NCBI GenBank assembly: GCA_036365515.1
Contig: CM070877.1
Span: 70,864,022 to 70,928,021, forward strand
Reading direction: 5' to 3'
Length of the DNA stretch: 64,000 nt
From: Torymus aiolomorphi
Taxonomy: Eukaryota > Arthropoda > Insecta > Hymenoptera > Torymidae
How positions within the stretch are numbered: position 1 is the first letter of the stretch; the number at the start of each line of letters is the position of its first letter. Made by a program: the position numbers and the translations under genes. Shown in pieces: positions 22,805 to 33,639 of the stretch. Under the pieces are notes generated by a model. That model saw only the letters and a program-made list of their open reading frames with translations. It made no database searches and was not told the origin of the DNA.

Positions 22805-23540
22805 ATGCCAACACTTTCGCTTACGCAAGTCATCGAGCGTCAGTACGAATTATTTAAGCGAATTCATAATACGCCCGATAACATCAAGAAAGTTGGTAAA
22901 GACAATATCACTCAAGAGCTTCTTGAAGCTAGACTACGGACGCTAGAGAAAAACTGGAACGAATTTCAAGAAAACCACACTATCATTCTGTCTCAGAAAT
23001 TTGAAAGTACTAGCCAAAGTGAATATTTTGTCAACGACTGCTATGATGCAACAGAAGAAGGTTACATCAATTCAGCTGCCTATATTACCAGATTACTTAG
23101 AGGATTTCCTCAACAGAACACTGCGCCTATTGTACAACAAACAGTTCCTACAAGAAAGTTACCCAATATCGAAGTTCCCACTTTTTCCGGGAAATTTACT
23201 GACTGGCTAGATTTTAAAGATCTATTCAAAGCTACCATCATCCAAGATGAAAGACTCACCAATGCCAAGAAATTACAACAATTGAAAACGCACGTTCAAG
23301 GGGAAGCAGCTGATATGCTCAAAACAATTCAAATTACAGATCTCAACTTCCCTATTGCCTGGAAAAAGTTGGAAGATCACTATACAAACAAACGTCGACT
23401 CGTTGCCATTTATACCAAGACCCTACTCGATCTTCCTGCCGTACACTCCGAGTCACCATCTCATTTACAATCCCTTCTTAATACATCGACAAATGCAATC
23501 TCGGCTTTAGAGCAACTCAAAAGGCCAACCAATCAATGGT
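22805..23540 (+). pseudogene. BEL/Pao Gag (DUF1759-type), truncated
   Basis: The ORF begins MPTLSLTQVIERQYELFKRI and reads about 245 residues of coiled N-terminal region, then the conserved core FSGKFTDWLDFKDLFKATI (around residues 128-146), KKLQQLKTHVQGEAADML, and AWKKLEDHYTNKRRLV. This is the BEL/Pao Gag domain that packages element RNA. The frame stays open to 23,563, but the last residues come from a dispersed repeat that joins at about 23,535-23,545. The rest of gag (zinc knuckles) and all of pol are missing. The start is supported by position after the leader. Confidence 0.85.
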
Positions 23541-24150
23541 CCAAAAATTTCAGAGATATTTGAGGTTAAAATTTTTGTTCCGAGGTGTTAGGAATCAAAA
23601 TACATGGTTTTTGAAAAATGTCTGTGCAGATGTGTGTCTGTGTGTGTGGTGTATACGCCTGGATCTCAGCTTCTACTCGGTCGATTTTGACCGGACAGGT
23701 ATCATTTTTTTGTTTTTTTTTTGTGTGATAGCGGGTCAAAAATCCGTTTTTGATTGGGCAGATGCGTTTTTGTTCTTTTCAAATTTTCGATTTTCTCAAA
23801 ATTGTTTTTTGATTTTTTTAATAATAAGATCGAGTTATCTGAATCGGATGGGTAGCATTTGGAAGAAAATAAAAAATACCTATATTTCCTAAAAAAAAAT
23901 TTTCTAGCTATCACGGTTCTTTTGTTATCAACAAAAACGTGTTTTTTAACTCCCAAACTAAACGGTCAATTTTTCTGAGAAAAATTAGGATAATGCAGAA
24001 TATAACTAGCTATAATCTGTAAAAACGTGAATCGATTCTGTCAATTAGTTTTTAAGAAAAAAATAAAAAAATGTAAAAAATGAGTTTTGTATGAAGCACG
24101 TTTACTTTAATAAAATTGACTTAATTGCTTTTAAATTCCTTGTATAGGTA
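23541..24150 (+). repeat. TG-tract-linked dispersed repeat, copy 1
   Basis: The order of blocks is AATTTCAGAGATATTTGAGG, CCGAGGTGTTAGGAATCAAA, a TG-rich tract, TATACGCCTGGATCTCAGC, TCGATTTTGACCGGACAGGT, CTATCACGGTTCTTTTGTTA, and AATTGACTTAATTGCTTTT. The same order recurs at 24,175, in reverse at 24,960-25,920, at 37,310-37,830, and at 63,690 onward. Copies differ by about 10-25 percent by eye. This copy truncated the BEL gag. Confidence 0.8.
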
Positions 24151-24174
24151 GATTTTGGATAACATTTTTTTTCC

Positions 24175-24440
24175 GAGGTGTTTGGAATCAAAATACATGT
24201 CTGTATAGATGTATGTGTATATGTGTCTGTGTATGTGTGTGTGTGTATACGCCTGGATCTCAGTTTCTACTCGGTCGATTTTGATCGGACAGGTATCATT
24301 TTTTTTGTTTTCTTTTTGTGTTATGGCGAGTCAAAAACCCGTTTTTTGATTGGGCAGATGCGTTTTTGTTTTTTTTTTCGATTTTTTAAAAATTGTTATT
24401 TGATTTTTTTTCATGATAGGATCGAATTATCTGAATTTTT
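24175..24440 (+). repeat. TG-tract-linked dispersed repeat, copy 2 (partial)
   Basis: It starts CCGAGGTGTTTGGAATCAAA and has TATACGCCTGGATCTCAG and GGTCGATTTTGATCGGACAG. It stops near 24,440, well short of copy 1. Confidence 0.75.
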
Positions 24441-24599
24441 TTGCAAAAATTTATGAAATAATTATAATTAAATTCATTTATGAAGATTTAAAAGTATTAA
24501 TTTATTAACTATTTATTTATTTATTTATTGATTTAGATCAACGGGCAAGAATGCCCTAGGTTTAACATAATATATGTGTAATATATAACATATAATATA

Positions 24600-24937
24600 C
24601 TAGCTACATTCAACGTGCTTCGCGCGCATTATTTATCTATTGATTTTTTTTGTTTTTGAGGTTATGAACATGATCATGTTAGTTTAATTTAAAAGTTTGA
24701 GTTTAAATTCTACGATAATAACGTAAGTTTGATAAATATAATAATGAAATTTCTGTTAAACTATTTTCATTATTCAGCAGTTTTGAATACTTAAACTCAA
24801 GAATTAAATCTTGAAAATTCAGACATCTTAGACTTTGGCGCCTATACTATATAGATCAATCAAATGATTCTACAACAATCAATTAAAACACTTTTATTGT
24901 GATGACAGATTTCATCCATCACTTTTTTAAGAGAGGA
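24600..24937 (-). mobile_element. Non-autonomous Helitron, 338 bp
   Basis: Read on the minus strand it starts TCCTCTCTTAAAAAAGTG after an A and ends with a GC-rich hairpin (GCGCGAAGCACG) about 10 bases before a terminal CTAG followed by T. Helitrons start TC, end CTRR with a nearby 3' hairpin, and insert between A and T without target duplication. A second copy with the same ends lies at 61,055-61,402. No Rep/helicase gene is inside. Confidence 0.75.
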
Positions 24938-24959
24938 TAACATCATTAGGGCGGTCTAA

Positions 24960-25723
24960 ACTTAAAAACACGTTTTTGTTGTTTTTGTTGATAATTAAAG
25001 AACCGTGATACCTAGAAAATTTTTTTTTGGAAAATATAGGTATTTTAATTCTCTTTCGAATGCTACCCATCCGATTTTGATACATAGAGCCGTTTTCGAG
25101 AAATTACGGCTTGGAAAAAAGGTTAAAAATATTTTAACCTCAAATATCTCTGAAATTTATGGACCAATCATTTTGCCCAAAGAACTCGACCGAGAACTAT
25201 CCAAAATCTACCTCTAAAAGAAATTTTGAATCGATTAAATCAATTTGACTCCCGTAATTGTTGGACATACAAAACTCACATTTAAAATATTTTAATTTTT
25301 TTCTCAAAAACTAACCAAAAGAATGAATTAAAATTTTTACAGATTATAGCTATTTATATTCTACATTATCATGATTTTTCTCAAAAATATTGACCAGTTA
25401 GTTTGAGACTTATAAGCTTTTTAAAAAAAACACGTTTTTGTTGATAACATAAGAACCGTGATAGACTGATAGCTAGAAATTTTTTTTTTTAGCAAATATA
25501 GATATTTTAATTCTCTTTTGAATGCTACCCATCCGATTCAATTATCTCGATCCTACCACTAAAAGAAAGCAAAAACAATTTTGAGAAAATCGAAAATTCG
25601 AAATAAAACAAAAACGTATCGGCCCAATCAAAAAACGGATTTTTAACCCACAATCACAAAAAAAAAACAAAAAAAAGAGAGTCCGGTTAAAATCGACTGA
25701 GTAGAAGCTGAGATCCAGGAGTA

Positions 25724-25806
<83 letters not shown>

Positions 25807-25831
25807 ACACACACGCCCGCACACGCACGCG

Positions 25832-25867
<36 letters not shown>

Positions 25868-25920
25868 TCTCTACAGACATTTTTTTCAAAAACCATGTAT
25901 TTTGATTCCTACACCTCGGA
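24960..25920 (-). repeat. TG-tract-linked dispersed repeat, copy 3 (inverted), with long (CA)n
   Basis: This is the same block order as copy 1 on the minus strand. The CA tract runs 25,729-25,867 with a short CG-containing interruption at ~25,813-25,842. The ORFs reading Cys-Val repeats across it are artefacts. The repeat faces copy 1, so the two could pair. Confidence 0.85.
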
Positions 25921-25967
25921 TAACAATTATAACATGTTTTTACAACAAATAAAAAAAATTACTATCA

Positions 25968-25994
25968 CAAAGCTTCCTCTAGGAGGAAGCAAAA
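25968..25994. repeat. Conserved short hairpin (copy 1 of 3)
   Basis: GCTTCCTCTAGGAGGAAGC at 25,972-25,990, flanked by CAAA and AAAA, lies about 100 bases beyond the CA tract. Its counterparts are at 29,205-29,223 and 63,458-63,476. Confidence 0.8.
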
Positions 25995-26151
25995 TTTTTG
26001 AAGAAAATGTGTTAGGAATGTTGTGTAGCACATTTGCAATCAAAATATACTATTTTTAGAAAATATCCGTATGGATGTGTGTGCGTGTGTGTGAATGTGT
26101 GTGTGTTTGTGTGTCTATGTGCTTGCATGTGTGTATGTATGTGTGTGTATA

Positions 26152-26544
26152 CACGGAAAACATTTTGAAGGTTAATGAACGATGCTCGAGAAGCATCGTA
26201 TTTTAGTGCCCTAACTCACGATGCGTAAGGCTGAGCGACACTGTTTCGCACGATGCCTATCGCACCGCAAAGAAGGCTGCTGCATCGGCACCGAAAAGTA
26301 CGGTGCTGACTTACTGTGGGCCGCGGTGGCTATCCCGTGTTGCTGTCGGTGCTCGCCTCGTGGCGGATGGGTGCTGACCTCGAGACGCATGGGTGGCGCT
26401 ACTACCTAATACGAGGCAACGTCACATACATGAAGCGTGCGCTGTTGACTCGACCACCACGCTAGTTCGGCACCTGAAATCTGGTGCCGACACCGTGCGG
26501 CACAGCCAAGTTACCGTTCTTATGCGTGCAAAATGTTTTCCGTG
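26152..26544. mobile_element. TIR element (MITE), 393 bp, TA target
   Basis: CACGGAAAACATTTTG at the left end is matched by CAAAATGTTTTCCGTG at the right end, and TA flanks both sides. The inside is GC-rich with GGTGC/GCACC repeats and has no transposase. It inserted directly after a (TG)n-TA tract of the dispersed repeat. A Tc1/mariner-type origin is inferred from the TA only. Confidence 0.75.
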
Positions 26545-26549
26545 TAGAC

Positions 26550-27125
26550 GGAAAGAAATTTGGGCAGATAGTCGTCCACCGGTATCGGTCAAACACGCGC
26601 CAATTTTGATATAAGCGGAACATCCAACATTTTAGCGGTTTGGCATTCCAAATTGGGCGATTTCCAAATTTATAAACAATTTTGTATGTGATAATATGTG
26701 TGCTAATTTTCAAGATCGAACAATTACTTTTTGAGATATTTAGTATTGAAAATTTTCATATTTTACACAGTCACTTTCTTTGTCGCATACTCGCATGATA
26801 ACTAGACAAAAATTGTTCCAATTTCTTTAAAATTTGGTGGAGATGTAGAGTTTGTATATTATTTATTTATTATATGTGTTCTTTGGGTGAAAGAATTCGT
26901 TTATGAATTTCAAAGATATTTGAAGTTAAAACTGATTTAGCCCTCTTCTCAAATCATAATTTTTCGGGAACGGCTTTATGATGTATACTAGAAAATGAAA
27001 ATGACGCATCCTACGCGTCACGTGTTGGTTACATGCGTTTGTTTTTTATTGAAGTTAATTTACAGCGCGTTTCACCGATACATGAAATTAGCGAGATACG
27101 CTGGCCAATTAGAATCCGAGAAATA
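26550..27125 (+). repeat. Dispersed repeat with AGATACGCTGGCCAATTA end, copy 1
   Basis: Shared with 37,850-38,725. It contains ACTTTTTGAGATATTTAGTA, CTTTCTTTGTCGCAT, ATGATAACTAGA, GAAAATGAAAATGACGC, a variable CGCG hairpin, and the terminal AGATACGCTGGCCAATTA. No coding potential was recognised. Confidence 0.65.
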
Positions 27126-28236
27126 CGTAACAATACTTTTGGCTGCACTTGTATGTATATATATATATAGCTCAAATGTAAAATAATGTATTTATTTTGT
27201 ATGTTTTTTCAATAATTTAGAACTTTTTTTTCTTATTTTAGAAATCCTTTATTAGTTTCTACTGATATTATGTCAACACAAAAGTTTAATGTTAAGATAT
27301 TAATAATACAAAGCACCTACCAACCCTATATAAGAACCTCTTTCCTACAATCCTATTACTTCCAAATCATTGTCCTTCAATATTCTGTATAATAGATAAT
27401 GTTTCTTGGTAAAATTTGACAAATATATTGCCTATACTACACACAAAATTGTCTATAAATTTCATGTTTTCATTTATAAAAGAGAGAACGCGATTAATAT
27501 CGAAGTGCAGCCAAAAGTATTGTATATATATATAGGAGCGATAAATTAATTTGGAGGTAGCTACGTGCCAATGAATTGGCAATATTTTTTTTTTCATAAC
27601 AATATTTTGGTATCATTTTCTACACCACCATATACCTTGGTACCATTTTCATTATTTTTTTCGTATACCACGCGTAAACTATTGTGTTTACTCCCCGTTG
27701 TCAGGAAGTAAAACGCCACATGTACTCCCTCCTAGAAATTGCTACGAACATGCACGTTTCCCTACCTTTTCCCGGCTAGCACCGCCTGCGTATTGCAGGC
27801 AGCACTAATCGTGAAAAAAATAGATACACGAGCATAAGCGTCGCAGTTTCTAGAAATGAGGTTATATGACGTTTTCGACCCTGTAATCGGGGATTAAGCA
27901 TAAATAACTTTCCGCCGGGCATGTGAAAAAATTGTATATTGCCCTCGAGAGTAATGAGGGCTATGAACGTCCGCGAGTTGCTGCCCTCGCTTCGCTCGTG
28001 CATCAAGTTTCTCACGGCCGTACATAGCCTACTTTACTCCCTAGGTGTATAATCTACTATTATTATTTTTTTAAGATTATTCGACAATAGTTATCCTGAG
28101 TATTTTGGTGGTGCCTATTGTGTAAAAACGAAGTTTTTACATAGGGAGGAGGTGGGCGACGAGCGAAGCGAGGAGCAGGCGAAAGGGGGGGTTGGCGTGC
28201 CGAAGGCACGCAGAGGGGCACAGCCCCCCTAGTTAG
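27126..28236. other. Unassigned repeats and non-coding sequence
   Basis: AT-rich sequence with no gene I can support. Features worth noting are CCTGCGTATTGCAGG at ~27,785, CTCGCTTCGCTCG at ~27,983, GGCGACGAGCGAAGCGAGGA at ~28,154, GGCGTGCCGAAGGCACGC at ~28,194 and GGGGCACAGCCCC at ~28,215. The last four are small GC-rich palindromic or near-palindromic pieces. Confidence 0.4.
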
Positions 28237-28790
28237 GTATAAAAAAGCACCTCTCTGTCATATTTCAAAACAATTAATAACTTTTATTCCTGTTAACGTA
28301 AACGAAAGAAAACGCACTTGTTTTCAAAAATAATTTTTTTTTCTCAAGAAAAAAATCAAGAAATCTCTTGAAATTTTAACACAAAGTTATGCTCTATAAG
28401 TGTAATATGTGGTAAAAATTTTGAGCCAATCAATCGAATATTCTTTTTAAAAATGCGAATATAAGAAATTTATAAAAAATTTTTAACCTCAAATATCTTT
28501 GGCCGAAATAGTCAGATTTTTTGGGGCAAAGAACTCAATGCTTAGATATAAAAATGCTACTTCTCTGTCAAATTTCAAAACGATTCATTGACTTTTACAT
28601 CTGTTATCGTAAACGAAAGAAAACGCACTTGTTTTAAAAAAAATTTCTTTCACGGAAACAAATCAACATAACCTCTTTAAATTTTAACACAATGTTGTAC
28701 TCAATAAGTGTAGTAAGTGGTACAAATTTTGAGTGGATAAATGAAAAAGTTTGAGATATTAATTAAAGAATTATAAACCATATTTTCATT
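28237..28790 (+). repeat. ~313-bp tandem duplication of a dispersed repeat
   Basis: ACCTCTCTGTCATATTTCAA and CGTAAACGAAAGAAAACGCA (28,248-28,320) recur at ~28,560-28,635 with moderate divergence. A reverse-complement relative containing AATCTGACT and ATCGATTTCTTTGCCC lies at ~21,230-21,345. Confidence 0.7.
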
Positions 28791-29072
28791 ACTAACAAAC
28801 GACAGGCTAAAGATAATTTAAATATTAAAAAAAAGAAATTGTAGGTAATTTAACGACCTTTTAAGAAAAATTTATTATATTAAGTAATACTGGCTGTAAC
28901 GAATTAAAAAATAAAAGAAAACGAAAAATTCAACATCGTTTTTTGGTTATAAAACAAAAGAAACTTGATAAAATCAAAAAGTAGGCTATACTCTCTCTAT
29001 TCTCCTCCGAAAAGAAGAGAATAAGCTTTGTCCGATGTAAATCGGTCAATTGGTTCAAAAATTATCGTCTGC

Positions 29073-29225
29073 ACACACACGCACACGCACACACACACAC
29101 GAACATTTTTTTTTCAAAAGAAAAAAAAACGGATTTTAGCGCCAAAAGACTTAAAACATGTTTTTGAACATTTTTTGTTTCAAAAATTTTTTCACCGTTA
29201 CAAAGCTTCCTCTTTGAGGAAGCAA
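29073..29225 (-). repeat. CA tract and conserved short hairpin (copy 2 of 3)
   Basis: An impure CA tract (29,073-29,101) is followed by GCTTCCTCTTTGAGGAAGC at 29,205-29,223. The arrangement is the same as at 25,729-25,990 and, reversed, at 63,458-63,688. Confidence 0.75.
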
Positions 29226-29492
29226 AACAATTGTGTTGAATTAACGAATAAATTTATATTATTTCTATTTTATGTGTGCTGTATTAGCTATTACGGAAAA
29301 AACGCTCAAGTTCAATGTTATTTTAAACATCGACATATTGTAAAATTCTAATACCGCTCACAATCCAATCTTTACTATACTTAATTTTGTGTGTTAATCT
29401 CGTATATGAATAAATAATTGCTTTGGAATGTAAAACACTGACATACATCCCTACCATACCGCAATGGTCATTTTATTTGTTTTCAAAGGGGG

Positions 29493-29942
29493 CCCTATTA
29501 AAAATTCTCACGTGAAAATCACGTGATTCTTACGTAAGCTCTCACGTGAAAATCACGTGAGAATTTCGACCATTTTCTCACGTGAAAATCACGTAAGAGC
29601 TCACGTGAGAATCACGTAAGATATGAGAAAATGGTCTTAAAAAAACAAACATATTTGTTATGACTTCTTTGGTATATATTAGATTTAATTGAAAAATACT
29701 AAATAAGAAAAAGCAAAACTTCCCAATTTGTTGAGAAGTTATCAAATTGGGAAGTTTTACTTTTTTTATATAGTATTTTTCAATTAAATCTAATACATAC
29801 CAAAGAAGTTATAACAAATATGTTTATTTTTTTAAGATCATTTTCTCATATCTCACGTGATTCTCACGTAAGCTCTCACAAAAATCACGTGAGAGCTCAC
29901 GTGAGAATCACGAAAGTACTCACGTGGGAATTTTTAATAGGG
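29493..29942. mobile_element. 450-bp foldback element with CACGTG repeats
   Basis: The ends CCCTATTAAAAATTCTCACG and its inverted match at 29,922-29,942 bound a nearly complete palindrome. Each arm carries several TCACGTGA/AATCACGTGAG subrepeats and then a shared arm (AACAAATATGTTTAT...). The centre is the hairpin AAAACTTCCCAATTTG...CAAATTGGGAAGTTTT at ~29,716-29,760. No obvious target duplication could be read. No ORF. Confidence 0.85.
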
Positions 29943-30589
29943 AGTGCAATACCTGCGGTCAACTACGTTTGTAACCGAATAAATTACAGTTGTAAAATAA
30001 TTCGTTATTTCTTGTTCTTGTCGGACTAGCGATACATACCGATTTTTTTTGTAGGACACTGTTTTATTTGGGTAGAGAAAACACTAACCTAACATGTGCC
30101 ACTTTTGTCCTACAGTTATTAATGAAAAACGTATTACCGTGTAATTGGCAAGTTACGAGCGTAGGACTGGGAACACGTACCACTTTATTTGTAGGACAAT
30201 GTGGCTATATAATTATACAAATATTTACTTGTAAGTCACTCTCCAAAAATCAACTTGTTAGTAATTATTTTTATGACCCGGTTATTTGGACACGTTGGGA
30301 GTGGGGGACCCTTGGGTCAAACCATCCGATTTGTAGGACAAAAGTTTATTCGAGTTTTGTATATAATTTTCTTAAGATTTAACTAAAAAATTAATTGTTA
30401 GTAATAAAATTTTGACAATTACCCAATCGACATGTTTTACGCCTTGTCACTTTATTAGCTACTACTATCAAGAATTTTCGCAGAGAGAAAAGTTGGGCGT
30501 CTTGGCAAAACGAAGCTACTCAGGAAGATTCAACCTGTTGTTAATCATTAACAATAAAGGGTTACGTACTCTGGACTATACGTACACCC
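29943..30589. other. Unassigned sequence
   Basis: Mixed sequence with TTGTAGGAC recurring (about 30,050, 30,190 and 30,332). Short ORFs show no recognised domain. I cannot assign a function. Confidence 0.3.
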
Positions 30590-30970
30590 TGTTCTCGAAT
30601 TCACCCACGAACACAACGGAATAGGATAGAGCATAAAATTCTGAACAAAAAGTTCCTCTACAATTTTTTCATAGGATCAATAATTACAGGTGTTGTTATT
30701 AACTCAAAATTAACATGTAACAGTCAATGAGCGTCGCCAGCCCGGCGCGTGGCGGAAAAGTGGGCGGAACTAATGCATCGGGGCTGGAGGGGTAGCAGAG
30801 GCCCGGCCGCTGGAGGGGGTATACACGGCTATCCGAATACAGCAGACCCAACTCTTTCTCTTCCTCTTTTTCTCTCGCTCGCTGTCTCACTCTTTCTCGC
30901 TCTCTCTCGCCGTATCTTGCACTCACTCACACTTCGTCGCTCCCTCTTCCATTTTTTACGTATACTGATA
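30590..30970 (+). repeat. Inverted repeat, left arm (partner at 36,950-37,315)
   Basis: CACCCACGAACACAACGGAA, AAAAAGTTCCTCTACAATTT, GTGGGCGGAACTAATGCATC, CGGCTATCCGAATACA and a CTCTCGCTC-rich stretch all recur in reverse orientation at 36,950-37,315 with visible divergence. The pair encloses ~6 kb holding the 93-bp array and the giant palindrome. Confidence 0.8.
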
Positions 30971-31099
30971 GAAAGAATCATTTCCGATAATGTCGGTGAC
31001 TTAACTGTTAATGAATATGCATTTGAAAAAATTTAAAGTCATGTGCATTAACAGTTAAGGAATGAATCCATTGCCACCAGTACTTTACAGAACGCCATT

Positions 31100-31790
31100 T
31101 CTTAACTGTTAAGAAACGAATGGAATGCGTGTTCTAGGGGTTCGGGGTGGCCGATAATGGACTCTAGGTGGTGCACACTGTAGGTTTTTGCGTCTAGGTG
31201 TTGAAAATCCGCGATTGCGTGGTCTAGGTGTTCGGGGTGACCGATGGTGGAGTGTAGGTGATGCGCTCCGTAATTTTTGACCTCAAGGTGTCAGATCGCA
31301 TCCACTGCTTGATCTAGGTGTTCGGGGTAGCCGATGACGGATTCAAGGTGGTGCGCACCGTAGTTTACATCACGTTTTCGATGTGTTCCAACAGCTAGAT
31401 GAAAAAAACTACGGAGCGCACCACCTAGAGTCCGTCATCGACCACCCCGATCAACTAGACCACGTATTCGTGGATTTTAAACACCTAGACGCAAAAAACT
31501 ACAGAGTGCACCACCTAGACTTCATTATCGGCCTACCCGAGCACCTAGACCACGCATCCGATGATTTACAACACCTAGAGGTTAAAAAGTACGGAGCGCA
31601 CCACCTACACTTCGACATCGGCTACCTCGAACACCTAGATCAGGCAGTGGATGCGGTCTGACACCTAGAGGTCAAAAACTACAGAGTGCACAACCTAGAC
31701 TCCGTCATCGGCCACCCCGACCACCTAGACCACGCATTCGTGGATTTCCAATACCTAGACGCAAAAATGTACGGTGCGCATCACTAAATA
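31100..31790. repeat. 93-bp tandem repeat in both orientations
   Basis: About three units run forward (31,120-31,375; GTCTAGGTGTTCGGGGTGGC-type), then about four units run reversed (31,383-31,790; GGCC.CCCCGA.CACCTAGAC-type), so the array is itself an inverted repeat centred near 31,378. The unit is 31 codons long. One frame therefore stays open at 31,383-31,661 and reads degenerate repeats with H-H-L and E-H-L-D-H motifs. TTAACTGTTAA-like palindromes flank the left side (~31,000-31,115). I have no function for the repeat; the ORF may simply be a consequence of the period. Confidence 0.75.
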
Positions 31791-32222
31791 AATCGGGAGA
31801 TAAATAGGAGTTAGTTTGGGTATGAATAGGGGTGCAAAAATGATAATTTCTTATTGTCGATTTTTCATACAAGAACGTCACCTAGTAGCTATTTATAACA
31901 CAGGCCCACAAAAAAAAAAATCTGTCGGTTCTGGGATGGAGACTATACTTTTCTTTTGTATTTTTTCCCGCTGAATCCGAATCTGGCGTTAAAAGTAGGG
32001 GGTTGGCCTCAGATTTTGAACATAACCTCAAGAAACTGTCGAAAAGCCGTGTTTCTGTGGAAAAACTTGAGAAGAAAAAAAAAACATTGTTTCCATCACA
32101 TCAAAAACACTTTCTTTTTATGTATTTTGGCTTGCTAAATCCGAATTTGTTATAGAAAAAGAGATTTGACCGCCTAATTTCGGAGATAACCTCAAAAAAT
32201 ACTCAGTCAATTTGCACAAGAA

Positions 32223-32826
32223 CTAAATTGGCTTACGCTTGCGTATACGCTTGTCATCGAACGACCTATGCAAAGGATTTCTACGCCGTTTTTTGTTATT
32301 AGATTGTACATCTCTTTTTAACATCCAGCAATAGTCCGCCGTCATGTTCACGCCATATTTTCCTTGCCACCTACGTTCAAATTCCTTCATATCCTGATGA
32401 AATCTTTCACCATGCTCTTCACTGCAGTCACCTAGGTCTGGTGGAAATTCATCAATGTGCGAATCGAGAAAGTGGAGTTTTAAATTCATCAAGCAACCTA
32501 ATTTTTTGAAGTTTTGTACCATAGTTTCTACGATGCTCTTATAGTTCTCATCTATATTGTTACCAAGAAATTTTGTTGCAACATCTTTGAAGCTCAACCA
32601 GGCTGCCTTCTCGGTATCATTCATACTTTTGACGAATTCTTCGTTCCTGAACATTTTGCAAATTTGAGGTCCGTCAAAGATATCTTCCTTCAATTTAACC
32701 AGAGTTATATTCGTAAAGATGGTTTCTAAGTATTTGAAGTATCGCCCTTCTTTATCGAGAGCTTTAACAAATTGTTTCATCAGCCCTAATTTGATATGTA
32801 AAGGAGGTAAAAGGATTTTGCTAGTA
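32223..32826 (-). pseudogene. HGERFHQDM-family gene fragment, left arm
   Basis: The open frame covers ~185 residues from MKQFVKALDKEG to a basic end (KRIRKRKPI). Motifs include DGPQI, EKAAWLSFKDV, KLHFLDSHIDEFPP, EEHGERFHQDM and MTADYCWMLKRD. This is the C-terminal part of a multi-copy arthropod/cnidarian protein family that I recognise but cannot name functionally. Its N-terminal part is absent on this side because the palindrome turns. The arm retains the Arg codon (CGA) where the other arm has a stop. Confidence 0.7.
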
Positions 32827-32827
32827 T

Positions 32828-33639
32828 CGACAAGTGAGCACGAATGGTTAATTTGCGGAGACCTGAAAATATTGTCTATGATACTAGGTCAACAATCAGA
32901 TTTTACCAAGTACCCATGCTATGTATGCATGTTTGACAGTCGTGATAGAGCAAAACACTATAATACAAAAGTATGGCCAGCGAGGCCATCACTTATTCCA
33001 GGTTCCAGCAATGTCATCAGTCGTCCTCTTGCCGATTCTAGTAAAATCCTTTCACCTTCTTTACATATCAAATTAGGGCTGATGAAACAATTTGTTAAAG
33101 CTCTCGATAAAGAAGGGTGATACTTCAAATACTTAGAAACCATCTTTACGAATATAACTCTGGTTAAATTGAAGGAAGATATCTTTGACGGACCTCAAAT
33201 TCGCAAAATGTTCAGGTACGAAGAATTCGTCAAAAGTATGAATGATACCGAGAAGGCAGCCTGGTTGAGCTTCAAAGATGTTGCAACAAAATTTCTTGTT
33301 AACAATAAAGATGAGAACTATAAGAGCATCGTAGAAACTATGGTACAAAACTTCAAAAAATTAGGTTGCTTAATGAATTTAAAACTCCACTTTCTCGATT
33401 CGCACATTGATGAATTTCCACCAGTCCTAGGTGACTACAGTGAAGAGCATGGTGAAAGATTTCATCAGGATATGAAGGAATTTGAACCTAGGTGGCAAGG
33501 AAAATATGGCGTGAACATGATGGCGGACTATTGCTGGATGCTAAAAAGAGATGTACAATCTCATAACAAAAAGCGGCGTAGAAATCCTTTGCATAGATCG
33601 TTCGATGACAAGCGTATACGCAAGCGAAAGCCAATTTAG
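32828..33639 (+). pseudogene. HGERFHQDM-family gene fragment, right arm plus spacer
   Basis: Starting in the spacer, the frame reads EHEWLICGDLKILSMILGQQ, YPCYVCMFDSRDRAKHY and WPARPSLIPGSSN, then enters the arm (LGLMKQFVKALDKEG). A TGA at ~33,118-33,120 stands in place of the CGA in the other arm. The frame then continues open to 33,639 with the same motifs as the left arm (HGERFHQDM; DYCWMLKRD). C-x-x-C pairs (YVC, with Cys further upstream) may bind metal. More of the gene is present here than on the left, but both copies lack the N-terminus. Confidence 0.7.

Noticed and set aside
25542..25896. Cys-Val repeat ORFs on the minus strand
   Set aside because: They are readings of a (CA)n tract in several frames with no independent coding signal.
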